DNA of 64,000 nucleotides from Cohnella xylanilytica (GTDB lineage: Bacteria > Bacillota > Bacilli > Paenibacillales > Paenibacillaceae). The notes beneath the pieces were generated by a model, which saw only the letters and a program-made list of their open reading frames with translations, was not told the origin of the DNA and made no database searches. The translations under genes were made by a program, and so were the position numbers. The stretch is from NCBI RefSeq assembly GCF_014212175.1, contig NZ_JACJVR010000106.1:56512-120511 (forward strand). The letters run 5' to 3'. This document shows positions 35,144-44,608 of this stretch, one piece after another. Every line of letters begins with the position of its first letter. Position 1 is the stretch's first letter.

Positions 35144-36529
35144 ATGAGAAAGCAACTGACGGCTATTGCGATTCCGCTGAGCCTGGCGCTGCTCGCGACG
35201 GCTTGCGGCGGGAACGGGAATGGGAATGGGAACGGGAGCGCCGCGGGCGGTTCCGCCTCGCCTTCCGGATCCGCTTCGTCGCCGGCATCGTCCGGCGGCG
35301 GCCAGAAGAACGAGCAGGTCACGCTGAAGTTCATGGGCTGGGAAGTCAGCCCGCTCGAGACGGAGAGCGTCAAGAAGGGCATCGAATCGTTCATGAAGTC
35401 GAATCCGAACATCAAGGTCGAGTACACGACGATTCCGGGCGGCACCCAGTACGTCGCCAAGATGCAGACGCTCGTGCTCGGCAACGAAGCTCCCGACGTG
35501 TTCTTCCTGCAGAGCGACTATTACAGCGACTTCGTGAAGCGGAAGAGCCTGCTCGACCTGACGGACCGCGTCCAGGCAAGCGGCATCGCCGGCGATCTGA
35601 TCGACTCCGCCGTCAAGCTCAGCACCGTGGACGGCAAGTATTACGGCATCGAGTCGTGCATCGTCGCTCCCGTTCTCTACTACAACAAGGAGCTGTTCGA
35701 CAAGGCGGGCGTGCCTTATCCGCCGAGCGATCCGGCCAAGGCTTGGAGCTGGCCGGAGTTCGTGGACGCCGCCAAGAAGCTCACCGTCAAGAACGGCGAC
35801 AAGACCGAGCAGTACGGCGTATACGGCCTGGAGACGTACTACAACACGATCGCCGAGATCATGAGCAACGGCGGCAACTGGTTCTCCGACGACCTGACGA
35901 AGTCGGCGGCGAACACGCCGGAAGTCAAGGAAGTGCTGCAGGCGATCTCGGACCTGCGCAAGAAGGAGGGCGTCGCGCCGGAAGGCAAGCTGCTCACGAA
36001 CAGCGGCATGAGCGCTTCCCAGATGCTGCAGACGGGCAAGATCGCGATGCTCGTGGACGGCTCGTGGGCGCTTCAGGAGCTCTCGAACATGAACTTCGAA
36101 GTGGGAATGGCGGTGCTTCCCAAGTTCAAGGAAGCCGTGACCCACGGCCAAGCGCACCTGCACGTCGCTTCGGCCAATACGAAGCATCCGGACGAAGCGT
36201 GGAAGCTCATCGAGTTCTTGTCTTCCGAGGAGTACCAGCTTCAGAACGTCAAGGCCGGCCTCTGGCTGCCGAACCACAAGTCGCTGTATTCGGAAGAAGG
36301 CATTAAGAAGTGGCTGACTCCCGGCGTTCATCCGGACGGCTTCGAAGAGATGATTCCGTACTTCACTTCGTCCAAGACGTATCCTTACGCGCTGCTGAGC
36401 AGCCAGAAGATCCAGGAAGATACGTCCGCGGAGCTGGACAAGTACTTCCTCGGCAACCAACCGCTCGACAAGACGGTCGAGAATATCGAATCCGTCGTCA
36501 ATCAGAACTTGCAGGCTCAAGGCAAATAA
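35144..36529 (+). CDS. Sugar-binding lipoprotein of the second importer
   Basis: 461 aa extracellular solute-binding lipoprotein, family 1. The signal peptide ends LLATAC with Cys21 as lipid anchor, then a GNGNGNGS low-complexity linker (from an ACGGGA/ATGGGA repeat) and the binding domain. ATG at 35144 follows GGAGGG with 10-base spacing; the upstream GTG at 35126 overlaps that site. It precedes two matching permeases. Sugar probably released by the secreted glycosidase at 38489. Confidence 0.94.
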   Translation: MRKQLTAIAIPLSLALLATACGGNGNGNGNGSAAGGSASPSGSASSPASSGGGQKNEQVTLKFMGWEVSPLETESVKKGIESFMKSNPNIKVEYTTIPGGTQYVAKMQTLVLGNEAPDVFFLQSDYYSDFVKRKSLLDLTDRVQASGIAGDLIDSAVKLSTVDGKYYGIESCIVAPVLYYNKELFDKAGVPYPPSDPAKAWSWPEFVDAAKKLTVKNGDKTEQYGVYGLETYYNTIAEIMSNGGNWFSDDLTKSAANTPEVKEVLQAISDLRKKEGVAPEGKLLTNSGMSASQMLQTGKIAMLVDGSWALQELSNMNFEVGMAVLPKFKEAVTHGQAHLHVASANTKHPDEAWKLIEFLSSEEYQLQNVKAGLWLPNHKSLYSEEGIKKWLTPGVHPDGFEEMIPYFTSSKTYPYALLSSQKIQEDTSAELDKYFLGNQPLDKTVENIESVVNQNLQAQGK

Positions 36530-36538
36530 ACAGATTGC

Positions 36539-36584
36539 GGAGCGCCGGAAGGACCGGGCGACGGTCCCGTTCCTCCCGCGCTCC
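36539..36584 (+). other. Hairpin after the lipoprotein gene
   Basis: GGAGCGC (36539-36545) pairs with GCGCTCC (36578-36584), with inner GGACCG/CGGTCC. There is no T run. It probably protects the upstream message and lowers permease expression relative to the binding protein. Confidence 0.5.
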
Positions 36585-36602
36585 CTCACCCGGGGTGCGA
36601 CG

Positions 36603-37487
36603 ATGAAACCGATGAAGCGTCTCGTTCATAAGGACGGTTTTTGGGCTTTTCTCATGCTGCTGCCGAATGTGCTCGGCTTCCTCTTGTTCCTGCTGCTGCC
36701 CGTTCTGGCGACGTTCGCGATCAGCTTCTCCGACTGGAACCTGACCGACTCCTTCCAATGGAGAGGCGTCGACAACTACAAGGAGCTGTTCGAGGACAAG
36801 GTGTTCGGCCAGGTGTTCAAGAACACGTTCGTCTTCACGCTGGTCAGCGTTCCGATCGGGATCGCATTGTCCTTGGTCCTGGCGGTATTCCTGAACCAGA
36901 AGCTGCGATTCGTGCGTTTTTACCGGGCCGCGTTCTTCATTCCCGTCATCTCGTCCATGGTCGCGGTCTCCGTGATCTGGCAATGGATCTACAATCCCGA
37001 ATACGGTCTGCTCAACTACGCCCTCTCCTGGTTCGGCATCGACGGACCCGCTTGGCTCACCAGTCCGCGTTGGGCGATGCCTGCCGTGATCATAACGAGC
37101 ATCTGGAAGAGCCTCGGCTTCAACATGCTGATCTTCCTGGCGGGGCTGCAATCCATCTCCGACAGCTATTACGAGGCCGCGGACATCGACGGGGCGAAGT
37201 GGTACTCGAAGTTCGCCCGCATCACGGTTCCTCTTCTGTCCCCGACGACCTTCTTCGTGACGGTCATGTCCTTCATCAACTCGTTCCAGGTGTTCGATAC
37301 CGTCTATCTCATGACGCAAGGCGGACCGGCGCGATCGACGTCCGTGATGGTCTATTACGTCTTCCAGAACGCGTTCCAGTACTTCCGCATGGGGTACGCG
37401 AGCGCGATGGCTTACGTCCTGTTCTTCATCGTCATGATCGTCACGTTCATCCAATTCTGGCGTCAGAAAAAATGGAGCGTCTATTAA
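36603..37487 (+). CDS. ABC sugar importer permease (MalF/UgpA-like)
   Basis: 294-aa inner-membrane permease with about six helices and the ATPase-contact loop EAADIDGAKWYSKFARITVP. VIWQWIYNPEYGLLNY and MTQGGPARSTSVMVYYVFQ are typical of sugar permeases of this class. The second permease starts 13 bases downstream. It transports the sugar delivered by the lipoprotein encoded upstream. Confidence 0.95.
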   Translation: MKPMKRLVHKDGFWAFLMLLPNVLGFLLFLLLPVLATFAISFSDWNLTDSFQWRGVDNYKELFEDKVFGQVFKNTFVFTLVSVPIGIALSLVLAVFLNQKLRFVRFYRAAFFIPVISSMVAVSVIWQWIYNPEYGLLNYALSWFGIDGPAWLTSPRWAMPAVIITSIWKSLGFNMLIFLAGLQSISDSYYEAADIDGAKWYSKFARITVPLLSPTTFFVTVMSFINSFQVFDTVYLMTQGGPARSTSVMVYYVFQNAFQYFRMGYASAMAYVLFFIVMIVTFIQFWRQKKWSVY

Positions 37488-37500
37488 GGAGGTTCGCGCA

Positions 37501-38328
37501 ATGAATCGACGAACGTGGGCAAGACCGGCCGCGCACCTCGTCTTGTTGGCCGGCTCGATCCTGATGCTGTTCCCGTTCCTCTGGTCGATCGGTACGTCGC
37601 TGAAGGGAATGAACGAAGTGTTCACCTATCCGCCGAAGTGGTTCGGGGAGGAGCTCAAGTTTGCGAACTATGTCCATATGACCGAACGCTTTCCCTTCTT
37701 CCGATTCTTCTTCAACACGGTGAAAATCACGGCGATCGTCGTCGCGCTCCAGCTCGTCTCCAGCTCGATGGCCGGGTTCGTGTTCGCCCGGCTCCGGTTC
37801 CCGTTCCGGGACGGCCTGTTCGGCATCTACCTGGCGACGCTGATGGTTCCGGCCCAAGTGACGATGATCCCGACCTTCCTGCTGATGAAGTATTACGGGC
37901 TTCTCGACACGCATCTGTCGCTGATCCTGCCGGGGATCGTCTCCGCGTTCGGCACGTTTTTGCTCCGGCAGTTCTTCTCCACGATTCCGGTCGCGCTGGA
38001 GGAGGCCGCCCGAATCGACGGCTGCACCCCGTTCGGCATCTATTGGCGGATCTTCGTGCCGCTGTCCAAGCCCGCGCTGGCGACGCTCGGCATCTTTATC
38101 ATGCTGGGCACGTGGAACGACTTCATCAATCCGCTCGTCTTCTTGAGCTCGATGAACAAGATGACGCTTACGCTCGGCCTCGCCAATATGCAAGGACTGT
38201 ATTCGACCGACTGGCCGGCGTTGATGGCGGCGACCGTCATCACCATCCTGCCGATCCTGATCGTGTTCCTGGCCGCCCAGGACTTGTTCGTGCGGGGCGT
38301 GACGCTGTCCGGCCTGAAGGGCGAATAG
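37501..38328 (+). CDS. ABC sugar importer permease (MalG/UgpE-like)
   Basis: 275-aa partner permease, about six helices, EAA loop EEAARIDGCTPFGIYWRIFVP and the family phrase LMVPAQVTMIPTFLLMKYYGLLD interrupted only by normal variation. ATG at 37501 follows AAGGAGG. It ends with the common tail FVRGVTLSGLKG. Together with the preceding gene it forms the channel; no ATPase is encoded nearby. Confidence 0.95.
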   Translation: MNRRTWARPAAHLVLLAGSILMLFPFLWSIGTSLKGMNEVFTYPPKWFGEELKFANYVHMTERFPFFRFFFNTVKITAIVVALQLVSSSMAGFVFARLRFPFRDGLFGIYLATLMVPAQVTMIPTFLLMKYYGLLDTHLSLILPGIVSAFGTFLLRQFFSTIPVALEEAARIDGCTPFGIYWRIFVPLSKPALATLGIFIMLGTWNDFINPLVFLSSMNKMTLTLGLANMQGLYSTDWPALMAATVITILPILIVFLAAQDLFVRGVTLSGLKGE

Positions 38329-38403
38329 GGCGGGCGGCCGGCCCGGGAGGAGGTGATGCGGCCGACGAACGCGCGGCAGGGAGTCATCCTGGAATCGGAA
38401 GGC

Positions 38404-38457
38404 GAGAAGACAGGAAGACAGGAAGGCAGGAAGGCAGGAAGGCAGGAAGACAGGGCA
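38404..38457 (+). repeat. Short tandem repeats GGAAGGCA/GGAAGACA
   Basis: About six 8-base units (GGAAGACA or GGAAGGCA) in the gap between permease and glycosidase genes. Purine-only on this strand and likely slippage-prone. It may space the glycosidase gene from the importer operon. Confidence 0.75.
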
Positions 38458-38488
38458 AGGCCAATTCTAACGTACGGGAGGTTGTTTA

Positions 38489-40534
38489 ATGAGAAAAACG
38501 TTGTCTCTAAGCATCCTGACCGCGCTGCTCGGGAGCGTGCTATCGGCGGCCCCCGCCTCCGCGGCGACGAATCTGACCGTCGATTTATCGAACGCGATCG
38601 GTCCGGTCACCCACGGCGCGGCCGGCTCGTTGTACGGCGTTATCGAGAACCAGCCCGACAACAACTTGATCCTGCCCCTGCGCGCCAAGGCTTACATCAA
38701 TCCGGCGGTTGCCGGCTATCAGCAGCCGTGGGGGGCCGTCGTGCCCGTCGCGAAGCGGCTCGCTCCTTCGGGCAGCCAAGCGACGGTTCGGCTGGCGGAC
38801 TGGTATACCGGCTGGTACGACTATTCGAACTTGACGGACTGGTTCGGCAAGCTGACGACGACGGTGAACGACGTCCAAGCGGCCGGCCTGACGAACGTGT
38901 ACGGCTACGAATTGTGGAACGAGCCGGACGGCACCTGGAAGGGCAAGTACGTCGGGACCATCGACTATAGCGACAGCTACGTCGAGTTCGCCGTGAACGT
39001 GCCGACGGCGAAGACGTACGCGGTTACGATCCGGTACGCCAACGGAACCGGCGCGAATGCGACCCATCAATTAAGCGTCAACGGCGGCGGCGCTTCGACG
39101 ATAACGTATCCGAACACGGGCGGCTGGTTCCGGGCGGGGACCGCGGGTTCGCTGACCGTGAACGTCGGCTTGCAGGCGGGAAGCAACACGATCCGGTTCG
39201 CGAAGGGAGCGACGGGCTACGCCGAGATCGACTACATCGACGTGGCCGGCGCGAGTCCCGTGCGATACGAGGCGGAGAACGCGAAGGCGAACCGCGCGAC
39301 GACGTATAACAGCGGGTATGCTTCCTCCGACGCATCCGGCAACTTGACGTTCCGGGAGTTCTTCAGCCTCAGCTACAAGAAGCTGAAGGAGCTGGCCCCG
39401 GCCGCCAAGGCGATCGGTCCTTCCTTCGCCGGGTACGGCCACGCCGCCATGCTGGACTTCCTCGCCTATCAGAAGTCCCAGAACACGCTGCCGGACATCG
39501 TATCGTGGCATCAGCTCGGAGGCGAGAACTTCACGGCGAACTACAACGACTACCGGGGAATCGAATCGTCGCTCGGAATATCGGCCCGGCCGATCTCGAT
39601 CAACGAATACAGCGGGGCCGGCTGGATCGCGGACGAAGGCAAGCCCGGCGTCGTCGCGCCGCTCATCGCCAAGTTCGAGAGGCTGAGGATCGATACCGCG
39701 ATGCAGAGCTACTGGGACGTGCCGAATCCCGGCCGGCTCGGCAGCCTGCTGGCCAGCCCGACGCAGCGCAACGGCGGGTGGTGGTTCTACAAGTGGTACG
39801 GCGATATGACGGGGAATATGGTTAGCGTCGCGCCTCCGAACCCGAACGATATGCTCGCTCTCGACGGGTTCGCCAACGTGGATTCGACCCGGAAATACGC
39901 GAGCGTCCTGTTCGGAGGAGCGACGGACGGCTCCGTGAACGCCGTCGTCAAGAACTTCCCGTCGTTCTTCGGAACGAACGGCAGCAAGGTTCATGTCCGG
40001 GTGGAATGGACCCCGTTCGTCAACCGGGGAACGGCCGTGAACACGACGAACACGCTGCTGGAAGGCGACTATACGATCTCGAACAATCAGATCTCCATCC
40101 CGATCCATGGACTCTACAACAACGACGGGTATCGGATCTATCTCACCCCATACGGACAGGCGACCAACGTGTACGAAGCCGAAGACGCGGCGGTGAACCG
40201 CGCGAACGTCTCTTCCGGCTCGGGCGCGTCCGGCGGCCGATACGTCGCGCAGATCGACTATAGCGACAGCTACGTGGACTTCTACGTGAAGGCGGCGACG
40301 ACGAAGACGTACACGATGACGATCCGGTACGCGAACGGCACGGGAAGCAACTCCACTCACCAATTGGCCTATAACGGAGGAGCTTGGTCGACCGTGACGT
40401 ATCCGCCCACGGCGGGATGGGGGCAGTTCGGCACCGTCAACGTGAACGTGAACCTGACGGCCGGGGACAATATTATCCGGTTGGCCAAAGGAAGCACGGG
40501 GTACGCCGAACTCGACAGCATTACGATTAACTAG
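38489..40534 (+). CDS. Secreted clan GH-A-like glycosidase with two CBM35-like modules
   Basis: 681 aa, signal peptide cleaved after ASA near residue 25. The catalytic domain looks like a (beta/alpha)8 retaining glycosidase: YELWNEPDGTW gives acid/base Glu145 and ISINEYSG gives nucleophile Glu373. A C-terminal CBM35/CBM6-like module spans about 562-681 (YEAEDAAVNRAN to TGYAELDSITIN). A second copy lies inside the catalytic domain (about 153-284) in permuted order: its second half (YVGTIDYSDSYVEF onward) comes first and its start (RYEAENAKANRA) last. ATG at 38489 follows GGGAGG. The catalytic family is near GH39-type enzymes but not fixed; the substrate is probably a plant-wall polysaccharide. 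Confidence 0.85.
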   Translation: MRKTLSLSILTALLGSVLSAAPASAATNLTVDLSNAIGPVTHGAAGSLYGVIENQPDNNLILPLRAKAYINPAVAGYQQPWGAVVPVAKRLAPSGSQATVRLADWYTGWYDYSNLTDWFGKLTTTVNDVQAAGLTNVYGYELWNEPDGTWKGKYVGTIDYSDSYVEFAVNVPTAKTYAVTIRYANGTGANATHQLSVNGGGASTITYPNTGGWFRAGTAGSLTVNVGLQAGSNTIRFAKGATGYAEIDYIDVAGASPVRYEAENAKANRATTYNSGYASSDASGNLTFREFFSLSYKKLKELAPAAKAIGPSFAGYGHAAMLDFLAYQKSQNTLPDIVSWHQLGGENFTANYNDYRGIESSLGISARPISINEYSGAGWIADEGKPGVVAPLIAKFERLRIDTAMQSYWDVPNPGRLGSLLASPTQRNGGWWFYKWYGDMTGNMVSVAPPNPNDMLALDGFANVDSTRKYASVLFGGATDGSVNAVVKNFPSFFGTNGSKVHVRVEWTPFVNRGTAVNTTNTLLEGDYTISNNQISIPIHGLYNNDGYRIYLTPYGQATNVYEAEDAAVNRANVSSGSGASGGRYVAQIDYSDSYVDFYVKAATTKTYTMTIRYANGTGSNSTHQLAYNGGAWSTVTYPPTAGWGQFGTVNVNVNLTAGDNIIRLAKGSTGYAELDSITIN

Positions 40535-40557
40535 CGGTTCGTCTCGCGTGCGGCTAG

Positions 40558-40673
40558 AAGAGGGGACTCGTCCTGCGAACAGGATGGAACGGGTTCCCTC
40601 TTCAAGGCCGCTTGATAAGCGAGGCGATCTGCCGATAAAGAGGATTCCCGTACGGAACGGGGGTCTTCTTTTT
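40558..40673 (+). terminator. Tandem hairpins ending the second importer locus
   Basis: AAGAGGG (40558-40564) pairs with CCCTCTT (40596-40602) around an inner TCCTG-CGAA-CAGGA. A second imperfect hairpin, CCCGT/ACGGG within AAGA...TCTT (40638-40667), is followed by CTTTTT, so the second is the likelier terminator. Confidence 0.6.
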
Positions 40674-40961
40674 GTTCTGCGACTGCCCCATTCCGGGCCT
40701 TGAGTCGGTTATCGCTTATTTACCTGATTGGGGAGGGGGCTAACGAATCGAGGAGGGGCCAATGAACCGGAGCCATAGGATTCTCCGAAATGTTGTCCGC
40801 TAGCGTATTTTTTATCCGAAATTAATTCGTAGTCGGAACTATATGGCTAACCAAAGCCTTACGGCTCGGACGACGACGGCCATCTGATCGCCTTCGCCCG
40901 GCTGCCGCGGGACGAAGGGGCTTGAGCCGATCGCGGCCGAGCCGCTTATAGAGGAAGAGAA

Positions 40962-40988
40962 GGGGCTGCCGGCTTTGCCGGCAGCCCC
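40962..40988 (-). terminator. Terminator of UvrA-like gene
   Basis: GGGGCTGCCGGC-TTT-GCCGGCAGCCCC, a perfect 12-bp stem directly downstream of the minus-strand stop codon, followed on that strand by TTCTCTTCCTC. Confidence 0.8.
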
Positions 40989-41005
40989 TAAGGCGATTGG
41001 TTCCC

Positions 41006-43261
41006 CTACTTCAAATATCTCCCCGTGACCGACTGTTCCGCATGGACGATCTGCGACGGCGGGCCCTCGAACACCACCTGGCCGCCCCGGCTGCCTCCGT
41101 CCGGTCCCATATCGATGATCCAGTCCGCCTGGCTAATCACCTCGAGATTGTGCTCGATGACGATCACCGTATTGCCGGCATCCACGAGACGGTTCATGAT
41201 CCCCAGCAGATGGCCGATGTCCGACATATGCAGCCCGGTCGTCGGCTCGTCCATCACGTAGATGCTGCCCTTCTTATGCAGCTCGCTGGCCAGCTTGATG
41301 CGCTGGCATTCCCCTCCCGAGAGCGTGCTGAGCGGCTGGCCGAGCGTAATATAGTTCAGCCCCACGTCGCTCATCGCCTGGAGCTTGCGCACAACCTCTT
41401 TGAGTTGGAAAAAATCCAAAGCCTGCTCCACCGTCATCTCCAGCACTTCCGCGATGGACTTGCCGTTCAGCTTGTACGCCAGCACCTCTTCCTTGAACCG
41501 CCGGCCGCCGCAAGCTTCGCAGGGCAGCTTCACGCTGTCGAGGTAGGCCAGGTCCGCATATACGACGCCAAGCCCTTGGCAGTTCTCGCAAGCCCCCTTG
41601 GAGTTGAAGCTGAACAAGCCCGGGTTCACCTTGTTCGCGGCAGCGAACGCCTTGCGCACCTCGTCCATGATGCCCGTGTAGGTCGCGGGATTCGAGCGCG
41701 TCGACACGCCGACCGCCGACTGGTCGATAACGATCGCGTCCGGATGCTGGCCGAGGAATACCTCGTTGATCAGCGTGCTCTTGCCCGAGCCGGCGACGCC
41801 CGTCACGACGGTTAGCACGCCGGTCGGAATATCGACGTTCACGTCCCGCAGATTGTGCAGCGCGGCGTTCCGAATGGGCAGCGTGCCGGACGGCTTCCTG
41901 CCATCCCGCTTCAGCTCGAGCGGCCGCTTCATATGGATTCCCGTCAGCGTGCCCGACTCCAGCAGGCCCTGGTAGCTTCCTTCGTAGACGATGGTGCCGC
42001 CGCGGCTGCCGGCATGAGGTCCGACGTCGACGATATGATCCGCTACCTTGATCACGTCGGGATCGTGCTCGACGACGATGACGGTATTGCCCTTGTCGCG
42101 CAGCTTCCGAAGCAAATCGTTCAGCCGGTGAACGTCGCGGGGATGCAGGCCGACGCTGGGCTCGTCGAAGATGTACGTGACGTCCACCAGACTTCCGCTC
42201 AGATGCTTCACCATCTTGACGCGCTGAGACTCGCCGCCGGACAAGGTGTCGGTCTCGCGATCCAGCGTCAGGTAGTCCAGTCCGATATCCACCAGGTGCT
42301 GCAGCCGTTCCGTTAGCGACTTCACGATCGGCGCGGCTGCGGGATCGTCGATCTCCCGCAGGACGCGGATGAGCTGCCCGACCTCCATGGAGGCCATCTC
42401 CGCGATGTTAAGCCCGTTGATCCTGCAGGCCAGCGCCGCCCGATTCAGTCTCGCGCCGCGGCAGCCGGAGCAGGTCCCCTCGGCGATGTACGGCGCGACC
42501 ATCTGCTGCGTGCGCTCGGACTTCGTCTTCACGTCCTGCTTGATGTACTTGTTCGTGAACTTCTCGATGACGCCCTCCACGGTAATGTTCGTGGCCTTGC
42601 CGGCGAAATCCATCTTCACCTTCTTCGCCTTGCCGTACAGAAGCTGCTCCAGCTCCTCCTCGGGATAATCGCTTAGCTTCTTGTCGGGATCGAACGGCCC
42701 CCCTTGCACGATCAGATTCCAATCCCAGCTGTCCACCGAGTAGCCCGGCAGCAGGATGGCCCCTTCGCGAAGCGACTTGGACAGGTCCACCGCCTTGCTC
42801 ATGTCGACGACCATGCTCCGGCCGATCCCGTTGCATTCGGGGCACATGCCTTGCGGATCGTTGAACGAGAACAGGTTCACAGGTCCGACGTAGGGCTGTC
42901 CCGCTCGGGAGAAAAGCAGGCGGAGAATGGGAGAGATGTCGGTGATCGTGCCCATCGTGGAATGGGAGCCGCCGCCCAGCCGCTTCTGATCCACGACGAC
43001 GGCCATGCTCAGATTCTCGATCGCGTCCGCGTCCGGCTGCGGGAACTTCGGCAGGAAGGTGCGGACGAATGTGCTGAAGTTCTCGTTCAGCAGCCGCTGG
43101 GATTCGGAGGCGATCGTATCGAAGACGATCGAAGACTTGCCGGAACCGGATACGCCGGTGAAGATCGTAATTTTCCTTTTGGGAATACGCAAGGAGACGT
43201 TCCGAAGATTGTTCTCCCTCGCTCCCGAGATGACGATATACTCCTGATTCGCTTGACTCAT
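41006..43261 (-). CDS. UvrA-like ABC ATPase lacking the UvrB-binding domain
   Basis: 751 aa against about 940-960 for housekeeping UvrA. Two ABC cassettes: Walker A GVSGSGKSS and GVAGSGKST, signatures LSGGESQRVK and LSGGECQRIK, and zinc motifs CPECNG, CSGCRG and CENCQG...CEACGG. Between LLFSRAGQPY and NLFSFNDPQG, where UvrA has its first zinc pair and UvrB-binding domain, only a few residues remain. So it is a UvrA2/DrrC-like protein, a group linked to drug resistance, and unlikely to load UvrB. The ATG overlaps the stop of the MFS exporter gene (ATGA), supporting a joint resistance role. Confidence 0.92.
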   Translation of the reverse strand: MSQANQEYIVISGARENNLRNVSLRIPKRKITIFTGVSGSGKSSIVFDTIASESQRLLNENFSTFVRTFLPKFPQPDADAIENLSMAVVVDQKRLGGGSHSTMGTITDISPILRLLFSRAGQPYVGPVNLFSFNDPQGMCPECNGIGRSMVVDMSKAVDLSKSLREGAILLPGYSVDSWDWNLIVQGGPFDPDKKLSDYPEEELEQLLYGKAKKVKMDFAGKATNITVEGVIEKFTNKYIKQDVKTKSERTQQMVAPYIAEGTCSGCRGARLNRAALACRINGLNIAEMASMEVGQLIRVLREIDDPAAAPIVKSLTERLQHLVDIGLDYLTLDRETDTLSGGESQRVKMVKHLSGSLVDVTYIFDEPSVGLHPRDVHRLNDLLRKLRDKGNTVIVVEHDPDVIKVADHIVDVGPHAGSRGGTIVYEGSYQGLLESGTLTGIHMKRPLELKRDGRKPSGTLPIRNAALHNLRDVNVDIPTGVLTVVTGVAGSGKSTLINEVFLGQHPDAIVIDQSAVGVSTRSNPATYTGIMDEVRKAFAAANKVNPGLFSFNSKGACENCQGLGVVYADLAYLDSVKLPCEACGGRRFKEEVLAYKLNGKSIAEVLEMTVEQALDFFQLKEVVRKLQAMSDVGLNYITLGQPLSTLSGGECQRIKLASELHKKGSIYVMDEPTTGLHMSDIGHLLGIMNRLVDAGNTVIVIEHNLEVISQADWIIDMGPDGGSRGGQVVFEGPPSQIVHAEQSVTGRYLK

Positions 43262-44496
43262 GCTTGATAACCTTCCTTCAATTGAAATAGAGGAACGAGA
43301 AGCAGCACGCCGACGAGCATTCCGAAGCCTGCCAGCATGTATAGCGGCACAAGCGAGAAGACGTTCTTGAGAACGCCCGACAGCATCATCGTAAGGACCA
43401 TCGAACCCGTGAACAGCGGATTCAGAATGCCGTTCACCCGGCCCACGTACGATTGGTCCGTATTCCGCAGCATCAGCGTGCCGAGTCCGATGTTGATGCA
43501 GGGGAATACGAGACCGGCGATAAACTGGCAGACAAGCGCGATCCAATAATTCGTCGCGAGTCCCATGGCGATGATGGCCAGACCGTTCGCCGCGATCCCG
43601 AACGCGAGAAGCTTCTGCGCCGGCAGCTTGCCGGAGAAGCTCATGGCCAGCGCGCCCCCGATCAGAATGGCCGCGCCGTTGGCGAGCAGGAACCACTGCA
43701 AGTAGGCCTCCGGCTTGCCGAGCCGTTCCGTAATCAGGAATACGGCCGTCGGCTGGATAAGTCCCAATCCCAATCCGACGGCGACGAACGAACCGCCGAG
43801 ACGGCGTAGAACTCTATTCGACCTGACGTAGCGGAATCCTGCCTTCAAGTCTTCCCTTATATGCGCTTGGCGGCGGGCGCCCTCATCCTGCCGGTCGCGA
43901 GGCATGAAGGCCAGAGCGGCGGCCGACAACAGAAAAGCGAAGCCCATGACGCCGATGGAGGTCTCAATCCCGTAGCTCTGGTAAACGAACGTGCCGACGG
44001 TCGGGCCGAAAATCATAAATACGGATATCAAGGTTTGATATCCCGACATTCCCTTCTGCAGCAGATGTTCGGGGACATGCTGCTTGAACAGCTTCAAGCC
44101 GGAAGGCTGAGAGAACTGAGACAGGATGGCCGAGACCATCGTCACGAAGAAGACCGCCCGCCAAGAGCCGTACTCCATGGCCAAGAGGACGGCGACGATG
44201 GAGCCCGCGCTTAACAGGTCGCACCACACCATCGTTATCTTGGGCCGCCAGCGGTCCGCGAACGTCCCTCCGATCATAGCGAAGAGAAAGATCGGGGCGA
44301 ACTCCGCGACGGAGATCAGCGATACGGCGAAGGCATCGTCGTTCGTCATCTTCTTCACGTAGAAGAGGACGGCGATATTTCTCACCCAAATGCCGAATTG
44401 CAAAAATAAAGCGGACAGCAAAATCATTTTCACGAACCGATTGCCCAGCACCGAGTCCGAACGCTCCCTTCGAGATTTTCTTCCATCGTACAACAT
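43258..44496 (-). CDS. MFS exporter (MefA/EntS-like)
   Basis: 412 aa, about twelve membrane helices. FADRWRPKITMVWCDLLSAG is the helix 2-3 loop motif of the macrolide-efflux/enterobactin-exporter branch. Start uncertain: ATG at 44496 lacks a good ribosome site, while an AAGGGAG about 12 bases before a downstream GTG (VLGNRFVKMILL) could mark a shorter protein. It is coupled to the UvrA-like gene and divergent from a MerR regulator: a likely drug- or self-resistance unit. Confidence 0.9.
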   Translation of the reverse strand: MLYDGRKSRRERSDSVLGNRFVKMILLSALFLQFGIWVRNIAVLFYVKKMTNDDAFAVSLISVAEFAPIFLFAMIGGTFADRWRPKITMVWCDLLSAGSIVAVLLAMEYGSWRAVFFVTMVSAILSQFSQPSGLKLFKQHVPEHLLQKGMSGYQTLISVFMIFGPTVGTFVYQSYGIETSIGVMGFAFLLSAAALAFMPRDRQDEGARRQAHIREDLKAGFRYVRSNRVLRRLGGSFVAVGLGLGLIQPTAVFLITERLGKPEAYLQWFLLANGAAILIGGALAMSFSGKLPAQKLLAFGIAANGLAIIAMGLATNYWIALVCQFIAGLVFPCINIGLGTLMLRNTDQSYVGRVNGILNPLFTGSMVLTMMLSGVLKNVFSLVPLYMLAGFGMLVGVLLLVPLFQLKEGYQA

Positions 44497-44608
44497 TCAT
44501 GCAAGATTTCGGTTCGCGCCGCCATAACCCTTGATTATCGGGGGCGAATCCGATTTAATATTGTTGACGGACTTGAAGGTTGAACTTGAATCTACGAAGA
44601 GGGATGGA

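Larger units (their letters stand above)
40535..41005. other. Gene-free region after the glycosidase
   Basis: 471 bases with terminator-like hairpins at 40558-40602 and 40637-40673 (plus strand) and 40962-40988 (minus strand). A 24-codon open stretch ending at 40925 (reading GSDDDGHLIAFARLPRDEG) vaguely recalls an acetyltransferase beta-strand motif and might be a gene remnant, but it is too short to support. Nothing else is seen. Confidence 0.4.

Noticed and set aside
40851..40925. Acetyltransferase gene remnant (GSDDDGHLIAFARLPRDEG)
   Set aside because: Only about 24 codons with a loose resemblance; chance cannot be excluded, so it is mentioned only under the gene-free region.
41006..43261. 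Housekeeping nucleotide-excision UvrA
   Set aside because: About 200 residues short and missing the first zinc pair and UvrB-binding domain; gene context is drug efflux.
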